64,000 bases of DNA from Massilia horti (GCF_004614195.1 NZ_SPUM01000002.1:1-64000), one strand, 5' to 3'; positions 47,462-56,045 are shown, counted from the first letter of the stretch. A program made the numbers and translations. Notes: generated from the letters alone by a model not told the origin.

Positions 47462-47590
47462 GTACGTGCTCCTAGTCGGAAGTGGTTGTTAGAGGTATGC
47501 CCTTTTGATGGGTACTATATTCGCCCATCAGCCTTAGAACATGCTTAAGCTTTTGAACGTTGTGCGTGGGTCGTGCAGCTTGCAGGAGGC

Positions 47591-47699
47591 GTAGAGTGCC
47601 TTTGATGCGATGTGCGTACGCGGTCACCGTTGGCGGCTCACGGCGGCAGCGCCACGACGCCTCGTTCGCGAACCGCGTGCGCACAGGTGCGCACCCTAC
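47591..47699. repeat. Palindromic intergenic repeat, family 1, copy F
   Basis: The right arm at 47672-47699 is intact. The left arm at 47591-47624 is degenerate, with an insertion that splits the two GTGCGCAC units. The region 47462-47761 holds no gene. Confidence 0.8.
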
Positions 47700-47761
47700 G
47701 ACCAGCAGCAGACGTGAAAAGAGGCGCCTCGGCGCCTCCTTTTGCTGCTTCCTGTTTGGCG

Positions 47762-48226
47762 TTACGCAGCCTGGCGCTGCTCCAGCACCTGGACGTTGTC
47801 GGTGTTGCCGTTGGCGTCAGCGATCGCGATCTTGCGCGGCTTGAATTCTTCCGGAATCTCGCGAACCAGATCGATGGTCAGCATGCCGTTGTCGAGCGCA
47901 GCGCTCACGACCCTCACGTGGTCGGCCAGCTGGAAGCGCTGTTCGAAGTCGCGTGCGGCGATCCCGCGATGCAGGAAGGTGCGTTGGACCTCGTCCTTTT
48001 GCTTGCGGCCGGTGACGCGCAGGGTGTCGCGCTCGGACACGATGTCGACTTCGCTGCGGTTAAAGCCTGCCAGCGCCATCACGATCCGGTACTTGTCTTC
48101 AGCGACCAGTTCGATGTTGTACGGCGGGTAGCTCGGAACCGCTTCAGCGCGCTGCTCGAGCATGTTTACCAGGCGGTCAAAACCGATGGCGGAACGATAC
48201 AGGGGAGTCAGATCAAAAGTACGCAT
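47762..48226 (-). CDS. Small heat shock protein (Hsp20/IbpA family)
   Basis: A 154-residue ATP-independent holdase. The N-terminal MRTFDLTPLYRSAIGFDRL is IbpA-like. The alpha-crystallin domain spans about 38-130 (YPPYNIELVAEDKYRIVMALAGF, LRVTGRK, FLHRGIAARDFEQRFQLADHV, AALDNGMLTIDLVREIPEE). The end IAIADANG completes it. AAAGGA precedes the ATG; an in-frame TTG lies 6 bases upstream. A sigma-32-like promoter is about 70-90 bases upstream. Confidence 0.95.
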   Translation of the reverse strand: MRTFDLTPLYRSAIGFDRLVNMLEQRAEAVPSYPPYNIELVAEDKYRIVMALAGFNRSEVDIVSERDTLRVTGRKQKDEVQRTFLHRGIAARDFEQRFQLADHVRVVSAALDNGMLTIDLVREIPEEFKPRKIAIADANGNTDNVQVLEQRQAA

Positions 48227-48293
48227 TTTCAATATCCTTTCAAGTAAGCGATAAGTTGACGGACCTCATTGAGCATCCGTTGACGCCAATCTA

Positions 48294-48317
48294 ATGGCAC
48301 GTCAGCGCCTTTTCAAG
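48294..48317 (-). promoter_or_regulatory. Candidate sigma-32 promoter of the hsp20 gene
   Basis: On the minus strand CTTGAAA (48317-48311) matches the -35 consensus exactly. TGCCAT (48299-48294) is an imperfect -10, only 11 bases away. The leader to the ATG is about 65 bases. I could not see a convincing anti-Shine-Dalgarno thermometer by eye. Confidence 0.55.
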
Positions 48318-48410
48318 GCATACAAAATACGAATTTTTTAAGCCTTTTCGAAATTTTGTTTCGACAACCCGGACGCGGCGTAGCGAGCGGCAGCCGCAAG
48401 TACGCGGATA

Positions 48411-48496
48411 GCACGTCCCCGGGCTCGGCGCCCGCTCAGCATGGGTCCCCGCACTCCCGCGGGGACGACGTGCCTTAGCGAGTGATTCACGTTACG
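48411..48496. repeat. Inverted repeat, family 2, copy 2
   Basis: GCACGTC-CCCG at 48411 pairs with CGGGGACGACGTGC ending near 48473. GTGATTCACGTTACG (48482-48496) is the reverse complement of the flank of copy 1 at 11806. CAGCATGGGTCCCCGC is shared as well. Confidence 0.8.
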
Positions 48497-48498
48497 AG

Positions 48499-49263
48499 TT
48501 ATTCGCTTTGCAGGTAGCGCATGCTCCACGCTGCGATCACGCCGGCGACATAGGCGCCATCGTTCCTGTTGGTGAGCAGGTGGTCCATGTGGTCGAGCGA
48601 CACAAAGCTTTTCGGATGCCTGGCAAGCTGGAAGATGCGCATCGCGTGGCTGACGTCGACCGCGCTGTCGATCGGCGAATGCATCACCAGCAGCGCGCGG
48701 TTCAGGTGGCGTATCTTGTCTTCCAACCCATGCTGCGTCAGGTCGTCCAGCAACTGGCTGCGCAGCGTGAATTCCCGCCCCGCGAGCATGACCTGCGCCT
48801 CGCCCTGCTCGGCAATCGTCCCGGCGCGTTCGCCGAGCATCTCCATCAGAAAACGTGGTTCGCTGGGCGAAGCGATCGTCGCCACCGCCTTGACCTCGGG
48901 TATCAACCCTGCCGCTGCCAGCGCCGCCGTGCCGCCCAGGCTGTGTCCGATGAGCAGCCGCGGCGCGGCATATACCTGGCGCAGGTGGCCGGCGGCAGCG
49001 ACCAGCTCCTGCACGTTGGACGAAAAATTGGTGTCGGCGAAGTCGCCCTCGCTGGCGCCCAGGCCGGTGAAATCGAAGCGCAGCACGCCGATCCCGTGGC
49101 TGGCCAGCGTGGCTGAAATGCGGCGCGCGGCGATGACGTCCTTGCCGCAGGTGTAGCAATGCGCATACAACGCGTAGGCGCGAACTGGTCCGTCGGGCAG
49201 TTCCAGCCGGGCGGACAGCAGGTGGCCGGCGGCGGTCCGAAAATCGACCTTCTTAGTCGGCAT
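48499..49263 (-). CDS. Alpha/beta hydrolase of the hydrolase-OsmC type, hydrolase part only
   Basis: A 254-residue hydrolase. Motifs: ARLELPDGPVRAYALYAHCYTCGKD, LRFDFTGLGASEGDF, LIGHSLGGTAAL (nucleophile), LLVMHSPIDSAVDV (acid) and LDHMDHLL (His). The CYTCGKD and GLGASEGDF signatures match the N-terminal half of bifunctional hydrolase/OsmC proteins; the OsmC half is absent. The ATG at 49261-49263 has AGAGGGGA upstream. Substrate unknown. Confidence 0.88.
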   Translation of the reverse strand: MPTKKVDFRTAAGHLLSARLELPDGPVRAYALYAHCYTCGKDVIAARRISATLASHGIGVLRFDFTGLGASEGDFADTNFSSNVQELVAAAGHLRQVYAAPRLLIGHSLGGTAALAAAGLIPEVKAVATIASPSEPRFLMEMLGERAGTIAEQGEAQVMLAGREFTLRSQLLDDLTQHGLEDKIRHLNRALLVMHSPIDSAVDVSHAMRIFQLARHPKSFVSLDHMDHLLTNRNDGAYVAGVIAAWSMRYLQSE

Positions 49264-49326
49264 GTATTCCCCTCTTTCTTGCAATCGGCCGCTACTGTGC
49301 ACCGGATCGCGGCAAGCCGCAAGCCG

Positions 49327-50808
49327 CTAGCCGAACAGTCCATGCAAGAACCAGCGCGGCTCGGCGCCCTCGCCCGAGCCGACGATGCGCTCGCGGTACA
49401 CCCAGTACAGCGCATGGTCCTCGCCCTCGGCAATGAAGTAGTCGCGCGTCTGCGTCTCGCTCCACCAGCCGGCCTCGATGCGCTCGGGATTGGAGGCCAT
49501 CTTCAGGGGCGAGCCGTAGAACGGCCGGTGATTGCGCATCAGGAGCGCAATTGGCTTGGCCAGCAGCCAGGCCGGGCGCGGCAGGCTGTGCAGGTCCGGC
49601 GGCAGCTGCGCATCACGCGCGGCATCGCGGATTTTCTGCTGCACCGGCACCCAGACATTGGCCAGTTCCGGCCGGTAGTCGGCCTGCGGCGCGGCCTGCA
49701 GCACGTTGTCCTCCCCCAGCCGCGCGGCCAGCAGTTCGAGCATGCGCGTGCGGTCTTCCTCGGTGCCGCCGGGCTCGGGGAACAGCGTCTCGTTGGGTGG
49801 CGCCATCGGCTGCACCTGCTCGGCCTGCAGCCCCAGCCCGATCACCGGCGCGTCGAGCACCTGCTTGGCCAGGCGCTCCTTGAGCAGGCGCACCAGGTGC
49901 TCGTCGCGCCAAGTCGGCTCGGCCAATGCGATCTCGATCGGAGTCGGCGGGCGGGCAAGCTTGCCGCGCTCATGTTCGAGCAGCAGGGTGATGCGTTCGA
50001 CCGCGAGCTGGTGCGCGCACAGCCAGCCGGTCAGCTGCAGCACCAGTCGATGCGCGGCGGCCAGCAGGTGTTCGGCATTTTCGATGCGGTCGAACAGTTC
50101 AAGCCGCGCATGGAAGGTGGTCGGCGCCTCGATCCATTCGAACATCTCGGGCGACAGGCCGTAGGCGGCGTCGAGCAGGTCGAGCAGCGCCCGCCCGCAG
50201 CGGCGCTGCAGGCCCGGGCGCGGCAGGCGCCGCATGTCGCCCAGGGTGAAGCAGCCGATGCCCTCGAACCAGCCGGCGAACGGCCGCGCCGGCGGCGCCA
50301 GTGCGACGTCCAGCCGGTCCAGGCGACGCTCCAGCGACGCCATCTTGAGCGCGCGCCCGGCGTTGCGGCGCGCCAGCAGCCAGGCGCCGCGCGCGGTCGG
50401 TGCGCAGCTCACGAATGCGGTAAAGCCAAGCGCGCGCAGGTTGGCGCGCACGCGCCGGCACAGTGCGTGGATGCCGCCGAACAGGCGCAGGCTGGCGCCG
50501 ATGTCGATCAGGAGCGCCGCTTCCTCGGCCTGCGCCACCAGCGGCGTGTACTGCATGAGCGCCATCGCAACCTCGTTCAGCGCCTCGGCCTCGCGCGCCG
50601 CGGAGCGTTCGTGCAGGCGCGCCTCGGGCATGAGCATCAGCACGCCGCCGCGCCGCATCCCGGTCTGCACCCCGGCGGCGCGCGCCGCGCTGGACGCCAC
50701 CAGCACGCGCTCCTGCTCAAGCACCACACTGCCGGCGTCAGCCGACCAGTTCGGGTTGAAGACTTCGAGCGGTAGCTGGGGCAGGCAGAGGCCGATCCAC
50801 AAGCGCAT
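49327..50808 (-). CDS. imuB: ImuB, DNA polymerase Y-family-like mutasome protein
   Basis: Non-catalytic Y-family homologue that links ImuA and DnaE2 to the beta clamp. The 493-residue product starts MRLWIGLCLPQLPLEVF. The palm region has LIDIGASLRLFGG in place of the acidic catalytic set, a little-finger part follows, and the C-terminus has RPAWLLAKPIALLMRN, RDYFIAEGEDHALYWVYRER and PRWFLHGLFG. It overlaps the end of imuA by 71 bases. Confidence 0.93.
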   Translation of the reverse strand: MRLWIGLCLPQLPLEVFNPNWSADAGSVVLEQERVLVASSAARAAGVQTGMRRGGVLMLMPEARLHERSAAREAEALNEVAMALMQYTPLVAQAEEAALLIDIGASLRLFGGIHALCRRVRANLRALGFTAFVSCAPTARGAWLLARRNAGRALKMASLERRLDRLDVALAPPARPFAGWFEGIGCFTLGDMRRLPRPGLQRRCGRALLDLLDAAYGLSPEMFEWIEAPTTFHARLELFDRIENAEHLLAAAHRLVLQLTGWLCAHQLAVERITLLLEHERGKLARPPTPIEIALAEPTWRDEHLVRLLKERLAKQVLDAPVIGLGLQAEQVQPMAPPNETLFPEPGGTEEDRTRMLELLAARLGEDNVLQAAPQADYRPELANVWVPVQQKIRDAARDAQLPPDLHSLPRPAWLLAKPIALLMRNHRPFYGSPLKMASNPERIEAGWWSETQTRDYFIAEGEDHALYWVYRERIVGSGEGAEPRWFLHGLFG

Positions 50809-51445
50809 GACGCTGCAACAACGAAAGGGTGAGTGGCAGGAACAGCGACGCGTCGCGTGCCGGCCCCCGGCGTTTGACGAAGCCGATGTCGATGCCGCCC
50901 GCCGCCGGCTTGAGGGACAGCCGCAGCGGCGCGGGCGAGGCGTCCTGCGCCGCGGCCAGCGGACGCAGCATGAAGAACAGGGTCTGGCCGCTTTGCGCCG
51001 CCAGGTGCAGCCGGCGCAGGCTTTCGCCGCGCGCGTGCTGGGTCCAGAACAGCAGTGCGCCGCAGCTGCCGCTCTTGAGCACCTGCTCGGCCGCCCACAG
51101 CGCGTCGGCGCCGCGGTTGCTGCGCACCCAGATCAGCTGCGACGGCGCCAGCCCCAGCGCGGCCAGCGCCAGCGCCTGCGGCGGGTGCGGTGGCTGCAGC
51201 AGCACGATGCGGCGCGACGCCACTGCCTCCAACGCCGGGCGCAGCAGCCGCATTTCGCCAATGCCGGGCTGCTGCAGCAGCAAGTCGACCAGGCAGCCGG
51301 TCGGCCAGCCGCCGCCCGGCAACTGGGCCGACAGCGCCGGCTGGCCGGTATCGATGCAGCGCGTATCGGCCTGCGCCAGTTGGGAAGCGCGCCAGAGCGA
51401 TGGGTGCAAATCCTCCGGCGCGACGACGGATTCGGAACTGGACAT
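50738..51445 (-). CDS. imuA: ImuA, translesion synthesis-associated protein
   Basis: A 235-residue RecA-like/SulA-like protein of the SOS mutasome. It has LWRASQLAQADTRCIDTGQPALSAQLPGGGWPTGCLVDLLLQQPGIGEMRLLRPAL, with a Walker-like GGGWPTG region, and RSNRGADALWAAEQVLKSGSCGALLFW. It is the first gene of imuA-imuB. A LexA box lies 24-39 bases upstream of the ATG, so it is SOS-induced. Confidence 0.92.
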   Translation of the reverse strand: MSSSESVVAPEDLHPSLWRASQLAQADTRCIDTGQPALSAQLPGGGWPTGCLVDLLLQQPGIGEMRLLRPALEAVASRRIVLLQPPHPPQALALAALGLAPSQLIWVRSNRGADALWAAEQVLKSGSCGALLFWTQHARGESLRRLHLAAQSGQTLFFMLRPLAAAQDASPAPLRLSLKPAAGGIDIGFVKRRGPARDASLFLPLTLSLLQRHALVDRPLPAPATARSLQPELVG

Positions 51446-51468
51446 GGTAGAAGGAAGCGGAAAAATAA

Positions 51469-51484
51469 CTGTATGGATATACAG
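51469..51484 (-). promoter_or_regulatory. LexA box of imuA-imuB
   Basis: CTGTATGGATATACAG has CTG-N10-CAG with an almost perfect inner palindrome. It is closely similar to the box at 37880 in front of dnaE2. Confidence 0.9.
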
Positions 51485-51662
51485 TACTCTCGGATTCTCG
51501 TTTTGGCAAGGACTGTCTTTTTGACGCGGGGACTTGACATTTGTTCTTGCCCAAAGACTCCGCTCTTCGACTTACAGCCGCCGACGCCCCTGCGCGCGCC
51601 ATACGTTTGAACTGAGTTGGGACCCGCCGTGGCGTACCGTCAACGCCAACACTACGCTAACG

Positions 51663-51690
51663 TCCGCGTGCGCACGGGTGCGCACCCTAC
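51663..51690. repeat. Palindromic intergenic repeat, family 1, right arm only (copy G)
   Basis: CCGCGTGCGCACGGGTGCGC continues to CCCTAC at 51690. No matching left arm is recognisable, so this is a solo arm. The remainder of 51446-51830 shows no gene apart from the LexA box. Confidence 0.8.
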
Positions 51691-51830
51691 GGCGGTTGCA
51701 CGGCAACGCGCCGCAACGCAGCTTAAAAAAATGAAATAATGACCCTTTTACATGCACCCTCTCTCTTGATGACCCCACTTCGCCCCGCCAGGTTCCGCCC
51801 CGCCCCTGAACACTTCCCGAGGGGCAGGCC

Positions 51831-53075
51831 ATGACCACGCTCGATCTGGTCGGCGCCATCCTGTTCGCGCTCGCGCTGGTCCATACCTTCGCCGTCAAGG
51901 GTTTCAACGTGCTGGCGCGGCGCCATCCGCATCACGCGGGCCTGTTCCACCTGCTGGGCGAGGTCGAGGTCGTGTTCGGCTTCTGGGCCTTCGTGCTGGT
52001 GGTGGCGATGGCCCTGATCGGCGGCGCCCACACCGCAGTCGACTATGCCGAATCGCGCGAATATACCGAACCGCTGTTCGTGTTCGTGGTGATGGTGATC
52101 GCCGCCTCGCGCCCGGTGCTCGATGCGGTGCGCACCCTGCTGTTCGCGCTCGCGCGCAGCGTGCCGGTGCGTACCGAGGTGGCGCTGGCCTGGATGGGCC
52201 TGGCGCTGGTGCCGCTGGCCGGTTCGCTGATCACCGAACCGGCTGCGATGACGCTGGCCGCGCTCACGCTGGCGCCGCTGGTGTTCCGCCAGGGGATACC
52301 CGAGTGGCTCAAGTACGGCGCGCTGGGCGTGTTGTTCGTGAACGTGTCGGTCGGCGGCACCCTGACCTCGTACGCCGCCCCGCCGGTGCTGATGGTGGCC
52401 GGTAAATGGGACTGGGACAGCACATTCATGATCGAGCACTTCGGCTGGCGCGCGGCGGCCGCCACGCTGGTCAATGCCACCGTCATCACGCTGCTGCTGC
52501 GCCGGCACCTTGGCGCATCCACCGCGGCCGTATCGGACCGGCAGCCGGTGCCGCCGCTGGTATCGGCGATCCACTTCGCGTTCCTCGCCGCGGTGGTCCT
52601 GCTGGCGCACCACGCGGTGCTGTTCCTCGGCCTGTTCATGCTGTTCCTCGGCTTTACCACGGCTTACCCGCGCTACCAGGACCCGCTGATCCTGAAGGAG
52701 GGCCTGCTGGTCGGATTCTTCCTGGCCGGACTGGTGGTGCTGGGCGGAATGCAGCGATGGTGGCTGCAGCCGCTGGTGTCCTCGCTCGGGCCCACCGCCC
52801 TGTTCTTCGGCGCGCTGGGCCTGACGGCAATCACCGATAATGCAGCACTGACCTACCTCGGCTCGCTGATCGCCGGCCTGTCAAGCCAGGCGAAATACAT
52901 GCTGGTGGCCGGCGCGGTCGCGGGCGGCGGCCTGACCGTGATCGCCAACGCGCCCAACCCGGCCGGCGTGTCGCTGCTGCGCCGGGGCTTTAACGACGAA
53001 TCGATCGGTGCCGGGCAGTTGCTCCTCGGCGCGCTGGGGCCCACCGCTGTTGCGGCCGTGCTGTTCTTGCTGTGA
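51831..53075 (+). CDS. Putative Na+/H+ antiporter (PF07399-type)
   Basis: A 414-residue integral membrane protein with 10-12 predicted helices. It has EVEVVFGFWAFVLVVAMALIGG, the conserved TEPAAMTLAALTLAPLVFR, VNVSVGGTLTSYAAPPVLMVAG, TDNAALTYLGSLIAGL and VIANAPNPAGVSLL. These match the putative Na+/H+ antiporter family related to ArsB/NhaD transporters. GAGGGG precedes the ATG. A HepT-like gene follows after 23 bases. Confidence 0.85.
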   Translation: MTTLDLVGAILFALALVHTFAVKGFNVLARRHPHHAGLFHLLGEVEVVFGFWAFVLVVAMALIGGAHTAVDYAESREYTEPLFVFVVMVIAASRPVLDAVRTLLFALARSVPVRTEVALAWMGLALVPLAGSLITEPAAMTLAALTLAPLVFRQGIPEWLKYGALGVLFVNVSVGGTLTSYAAPPVLMVAGKWDWDSTFMIEHFGWRAAAATLVNATVITLLLRRHLGASTAAVSDRQPVPPLVSAIHFAFLAAVVLLAHHAVLFLGLFMLFLGFTTAYPRYQDPLILKEGLLVGFFLAGLVVLGGMQRWWLQPLVSSLGPTALFFGALGLTAITDNAALTYLGSLIAGLSSQAKYMLVAGAVAGGGLTVIANAPNPAGVSLLRRGFNDESIGAGQLLLGALGPTAVAAVLFLL

Positions 53076-53098
53076 AAGATCGTTCAACCGGAGGATGT

Positions 53099-53533
53099 AT
53101 GGATGACGAAGTATTGGTAAGCAAGGCAGGCACGATCGAGCGCTGCATCCGGCGGGCGCGCGAGGAATACGAAAAGGAACCGGCCACGTTCGTCAGCGAC
53201 GTCACCCGCCAGGACGCAGCAACGCTGAACGTGATCCGCGCCTGGGAAGCGGCGGTGGAAATGGGCGATTACGTGATCGGCCAGACCGGGCTTGGCATGC
53301 CGAAGGACGAGCGCGAGGTGATCACGATGCTGGCCGCGCATGGCTGGATCGATGCCGCGCTGGCCGAGGACCTGAAGCGCACCGGCGAATTCTGCCGCGC
53401 CGAATGGGATTACCAGGCGGCGCCGCTGCCGGCGCTGGTATCGATCATCAAGCGCGGGCTGCACGACTTCGAGGCCTACGCGCGCTCGCTGCTGGCGCGC
53501 GGCACCGGGCTCGATCGGGCCGGCGACGCCTGA
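53099..53533 (+). CDS. HepT-like (DUF86) protein lacking the RNase motif
   Basis: A 144-residue helical protein. It aligns with HepT throughout: LVSKAGTIERCIRRAREEY, DAATLNVIRAWEAAVEMGDYVI, GLGMPKDEREVITMLAAHGWIDAALAEDLKRTGEF and IIKRGLHDFEAYARSLL. The catalytic RNxxxHxY is replaced by FCRAEWDY, so R, N and H appear lost and only Tyr remains. No MntA-type nucleotidyltransferase gene is adjacent. GGAGG supports the ATG at 53099; an in-frame GTG at 53072 is less likely. Co-directional with the antiporter. Confidence 0.8.
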   Translation: MDDEVLVSKAGTIERCIRRAREEYEKEPATFVSDVTRQDAATLNVIRAWEAAVEMGDYVIGQTGLGMPKDEREVITMLAAHGWIDAALAEDLKRTGEFCRAEWDYQAAPLPALVSIIKRGLHDFEAYARSLLARGTGLDRAGDA

Positions 53534-53542
53534 GGCCCAGCG

Positions 53543-54052
53543 ATGAGAGCGCGGCAGCGCCAGCCGGGCTTTACCTATGTGGCCCTGATGATCCTGGTGG
53601 CCACCATCGGTATCGCCGCCATGGCCGCGGTCCAGGTGCAAGAACTCGCGCGGCGGCGTGCCGCCGAGGCCGAGCTGCTCTACGTCGGCAAGCAGTACAT
53701 CAAGGCCTTTCTCGAGTACGAGCTGTACACCCCGGAAGGAAATGGCAACCGGGCGCCTGCGCGCCTGGAAGACCTGTTGAAAGACCCGCGCCAGAGCGGC
53801 GTGCGCCGCTACCTGCGCCAGCTGTATGCCGACCCGGTCACGGGCAAGCCGGACTGGCAGCTGATCCGCGCACCGGGCGGTGGCATCATGGGTGTGCGCA
53901 GCGCCTCCTGCGCCACCACCATCAAGCACAGCTTCCCGGACGGCGACTTCGTGTTCCTCGACGGACGAAAACGCTATTGCGACTGGATCTTCGCCTACGT
54001 CATGGCGTGCGGCGCCAACTGCAGCGACGCCGAGCGGCCCGAGAAGGACTGA
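53543..54052 (+). CDS. Atypical type II secretion pseudopilin
   Basis: A 169-residue protein with the prepilin signature QPG/FTYVALMILVATIGIAAMAAVQVQELARRR. Cleavage would follow Gly and leave N-terminal Phe. The usual Glu at +5 is missing (FTYVA). The globular part has YIKAFLEYELYTPEG, LEDLLKDPRQSGVRRYLRQLYADPVTGKPDW and GIMGVRSAS, as in pseudopilins of secretion systems. It lies next to, and convergent with, the pectate lyases and 2.4 kb from the main secretion operon, to which it probably belongs. Confidence 0.82.
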   Translation: MRARQRQPGFTYVALMILVATIGIAAMAAVQVQELARRRAAEAELLYVGKQYIKAFLEYELYTPEGNGNRAPARLEDLLKDPRQSGVRRYLRQLYADPVTGKPDWQLIRAPGGGIMGVRSASCATTIKHSFPDGDFVFLDGRKRYCDWIFAYVMACGANCSDAERPEKD

Positions 54053-54068
54053 GCCGCCCTGCCCTCGG

Positions 54069-54905
54069 TCAGTGGAACTTGCAGCTGCGCGCGACGTTGC
54101 TGCTGTTGGTGTCCTTCACCGGCTCATAGCCTTTGGCGGTGCCGACGTAGCCGACGCACCGGCTCGAGCTGCTGTTGGACACGAAATCGGTCATGTCGGC
54201 CACGTCGTACTGTCCGGCCAACCCCGGCAGCTTGGCTGAATCGAAGCTGCTGTTCACGCCCAGCCCGGTGCCGACGTTGTACAGCGTGACGCCGTTGACC
54301 GTGGCGTAGCGGACGTACTGGCTGGAGCAGTTGCCGCACGAGCGATACAGCTTGCCGGCTTCCTCGGCGTAGAAGTCGCTGATCGAGATGCGTGTCTTGT
54401 TGCCGTTGTTCTGGAATATCTTGTCGTTCGCCTTGTAGGCCGCTCCGCCAACGACGGTCATGACCGAACCGGACGGAGCGGAACTTTCCATGGTGGCTGC
54501 GTCTTCGCCCACATCGCCCCAGTAGACATTCTCGATGCGGCAGTTGCCCTTGCAGTGCACGCCATCCGCGCCGCCGGCCAGCAGGTTGCGTCCGGTGCCC
54601 ATGGAGGGGTCGCCAATGATCACGTTCTTCAGCGTCGCGCCCTCGTTCAGGATGAAGTGCGGATCCTGGCTTTCAGACTGGCTGCCGTCCATCTTGGTGC
54701 CGCTGCCGACCATGCACACCCATTTGCCGTACTTGGCCAGGCCATCCCAGGTGGTGCCTGCGGCCACGGTGGTGGACCCGGTGACCGTCACCTTGGTGCA
54801 TGCGGGTACCGCGCGCTTGGCCGGTGCGGCGTGGACGTTGGCGGCCAGCGCCAGGCCAGCCAGTGCGAACAGGACGCTGCGTGCTTTTTTCAGATGCTTC
54901 ATCAT
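54069..54905 (-). CDS. Pectate lyase, polysaccharide lyase family 3
   Basis: A 278-residue secreted enzyme that cleaves polygalacturonate. After a signal peptide (ending NVHA) the PL3 beta-helix shows GADGVHCKGNCRIENVYWGDVGEDAATMES, KIFQNNGNKTRISISDFYAEEAGKLYRSCGNC and a Cys-rich end. The D/E cluster of the calcium site is in GDVGEDAATME. It follows the PL1 gene by 90 bases on the same strand. Likely cargo of the neighbouring type II secretion system. Confidence 0.92.
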   Translation of the reverse strand: MMKHLKKARSVLFALAGLALAANVHAAPAKRAVPACTKVTVTGSTTVAAGTTWDGLAKYGKWVCMVGSGTKMDGSQSESQDPHFILNEGATLKNVIIGDPSMGTGRNLLAGGADGVHCKGNCRIENVYWGDVGEDAATMESSAPSGSVMTVVGGAAYKANDKIFQNNGNKTRISISDFYAEEAGKLYRSCGNCSSQYVRYATVNGVTLYNVGTGLGVNSSFDSAKLPGLAGQYDVADMTDFVSNSSSSRCVGYVGTAKGYEPVKDTNSSNVARSCKFH

Positions 54906-54995
54906 TTCCGCTCTCTCCTAAATCATGGTTATAGTCGCCGTCCACGCGGGACGGCTCGGGAAACCGGACTTCCGGGTCCGGGTGCTGCCACGGCC

Positions 54996-56045
54996 TTATT
55001 GGGCCAAATTGGTGCGCGCGCCCGCGGTGGCGATGACCTTGGCCTTGACATTGGCCGCCGCATCGGGCGTGTAGCTGTAGCCCACGGATCCGTAGGACTT
55101 GGTGGTGGCCCAGTTGGTGGCGTTGACATACGTGCCGCTGGCGGAAGTCCAGGTGATGCCGCTGCCGACGTAGTTGTTGCGCAGATCCCAGTAGCCGATG
55201 CTGGAACTGTCGCGCGAGGTGACCGGATTGGCTATGTTCTCGAAGTAGTTCGACTCGATCAGCGCGAGACCGCCCATGCGCACGTTGATGCCGGAGGTCT
55301 CGACGTTGCCGAAGTAGTTGTTGTAGATGTGCGCCTTGCCAAAACGCAGCAGGGGCAGGCGCGACTTGACGTTCTCGAAGCGGTTGTGGTGGTAGGTCGT
55401 CAGCGAGTTGCTGTTTGCGGTGTCGCTGTCGCTAAAGCCGTTCAACGCCACCTTCTGGTAGTTGTAGATGTAGTTGTAGGAGACGGTAATGTGGTGCGCC
55501 CCCTTCTTCATGTCGATGCCGCCGTCGAACGAGGCGTCGCCTGCGCCCGGACACATGGTCAGCGATGCGAAGATGGTGTTATGGTCGATCCAGATATTGC
55601 TTGGCTGGCCGGATGACATGCCTTCAATCGAAATCGCGTCGGCCGCATCGCCCCCGGGCAGCAGGCCGAAGGTCATGTTCTGCACGATGACGTTGTTCGC
55701 GTTGCCGGCGATATGGATGCCGAAGTTGGCGGTCGAATCGGACGAGCCTTTGATCGTGATGTCGCTTTTATTCTTGATTTGCACCGTCTGCGCTGGCTTC
55801 TGCCACTGCGCACACACGTCGGTAATGGTGGCGTAGTTGAACTTGCCGGTGTAAAGAAGAACCAGGCCGCCACTGGTGTAGGCATCGATCTTGGCCTGCA
55901 TGTCGGCCATCGACGTCACCGTGACCGCGGTTTTGCTGCCTCCGCCGGTAGTTGCCGAACCATAGCCCACCGGGCCTGCGGCCGCCTCCATGGCAGCCAC
56001 GCATAAAGTAAGGACGAGCGCGCCCCTCAGGATAATCCCGTTCAT
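54996..56045 (-). CDS. Pectate lyase, polysaccharide lyase family 1
   Basis: A 349-residue secreted pectate lyase. The signal peptide ends near AAMEAAAG. The parallel beta-helix carries NIWIDHNTI, DGGIDMKKGAHHITVSYNYI (calcium Asp residues), HHNRFENVKSRLPLLRFGKAHIYNNYF with the catalytic Arg context, and a C-terminal strand set. The ATG at 56043-56045 gives the signal; the longer frame to 56171 is unlikely. First gene after an operator-rich region, probably co-transcribed with the PL3 gene. Confidence 0.93.
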   Translation of the reverse strand: MNGIILRGALVLTLCVAAMEAAAGPVGYGSATTGGGSKTAVTVTSMADMQAKIDAYTSGGLVLLYTGKFNYATITDVCAQWQKPAQTVQIKNKSDITIKGSSDSTANFGIHIAGNANNVIVQNMTFGLLPGGDAADAISIEGMSSGQPSNIWIDHNTIFASLTMCPGAGDASFDGGIDMKKGAHHITVSYNYIYNYQKVALNGFSDSDTANSNSLTTYHHNRFENVKSRLPLLRFGKAHIYNNYFGNVETSGINVRMGGLALIESNYFENIANPVTSRDSSSIGYWDLRNNYVGSGITWTSASGTYVNATNWATTKSYGSVGYSYTPDAAANVKAKVIATAGARTNLAQ

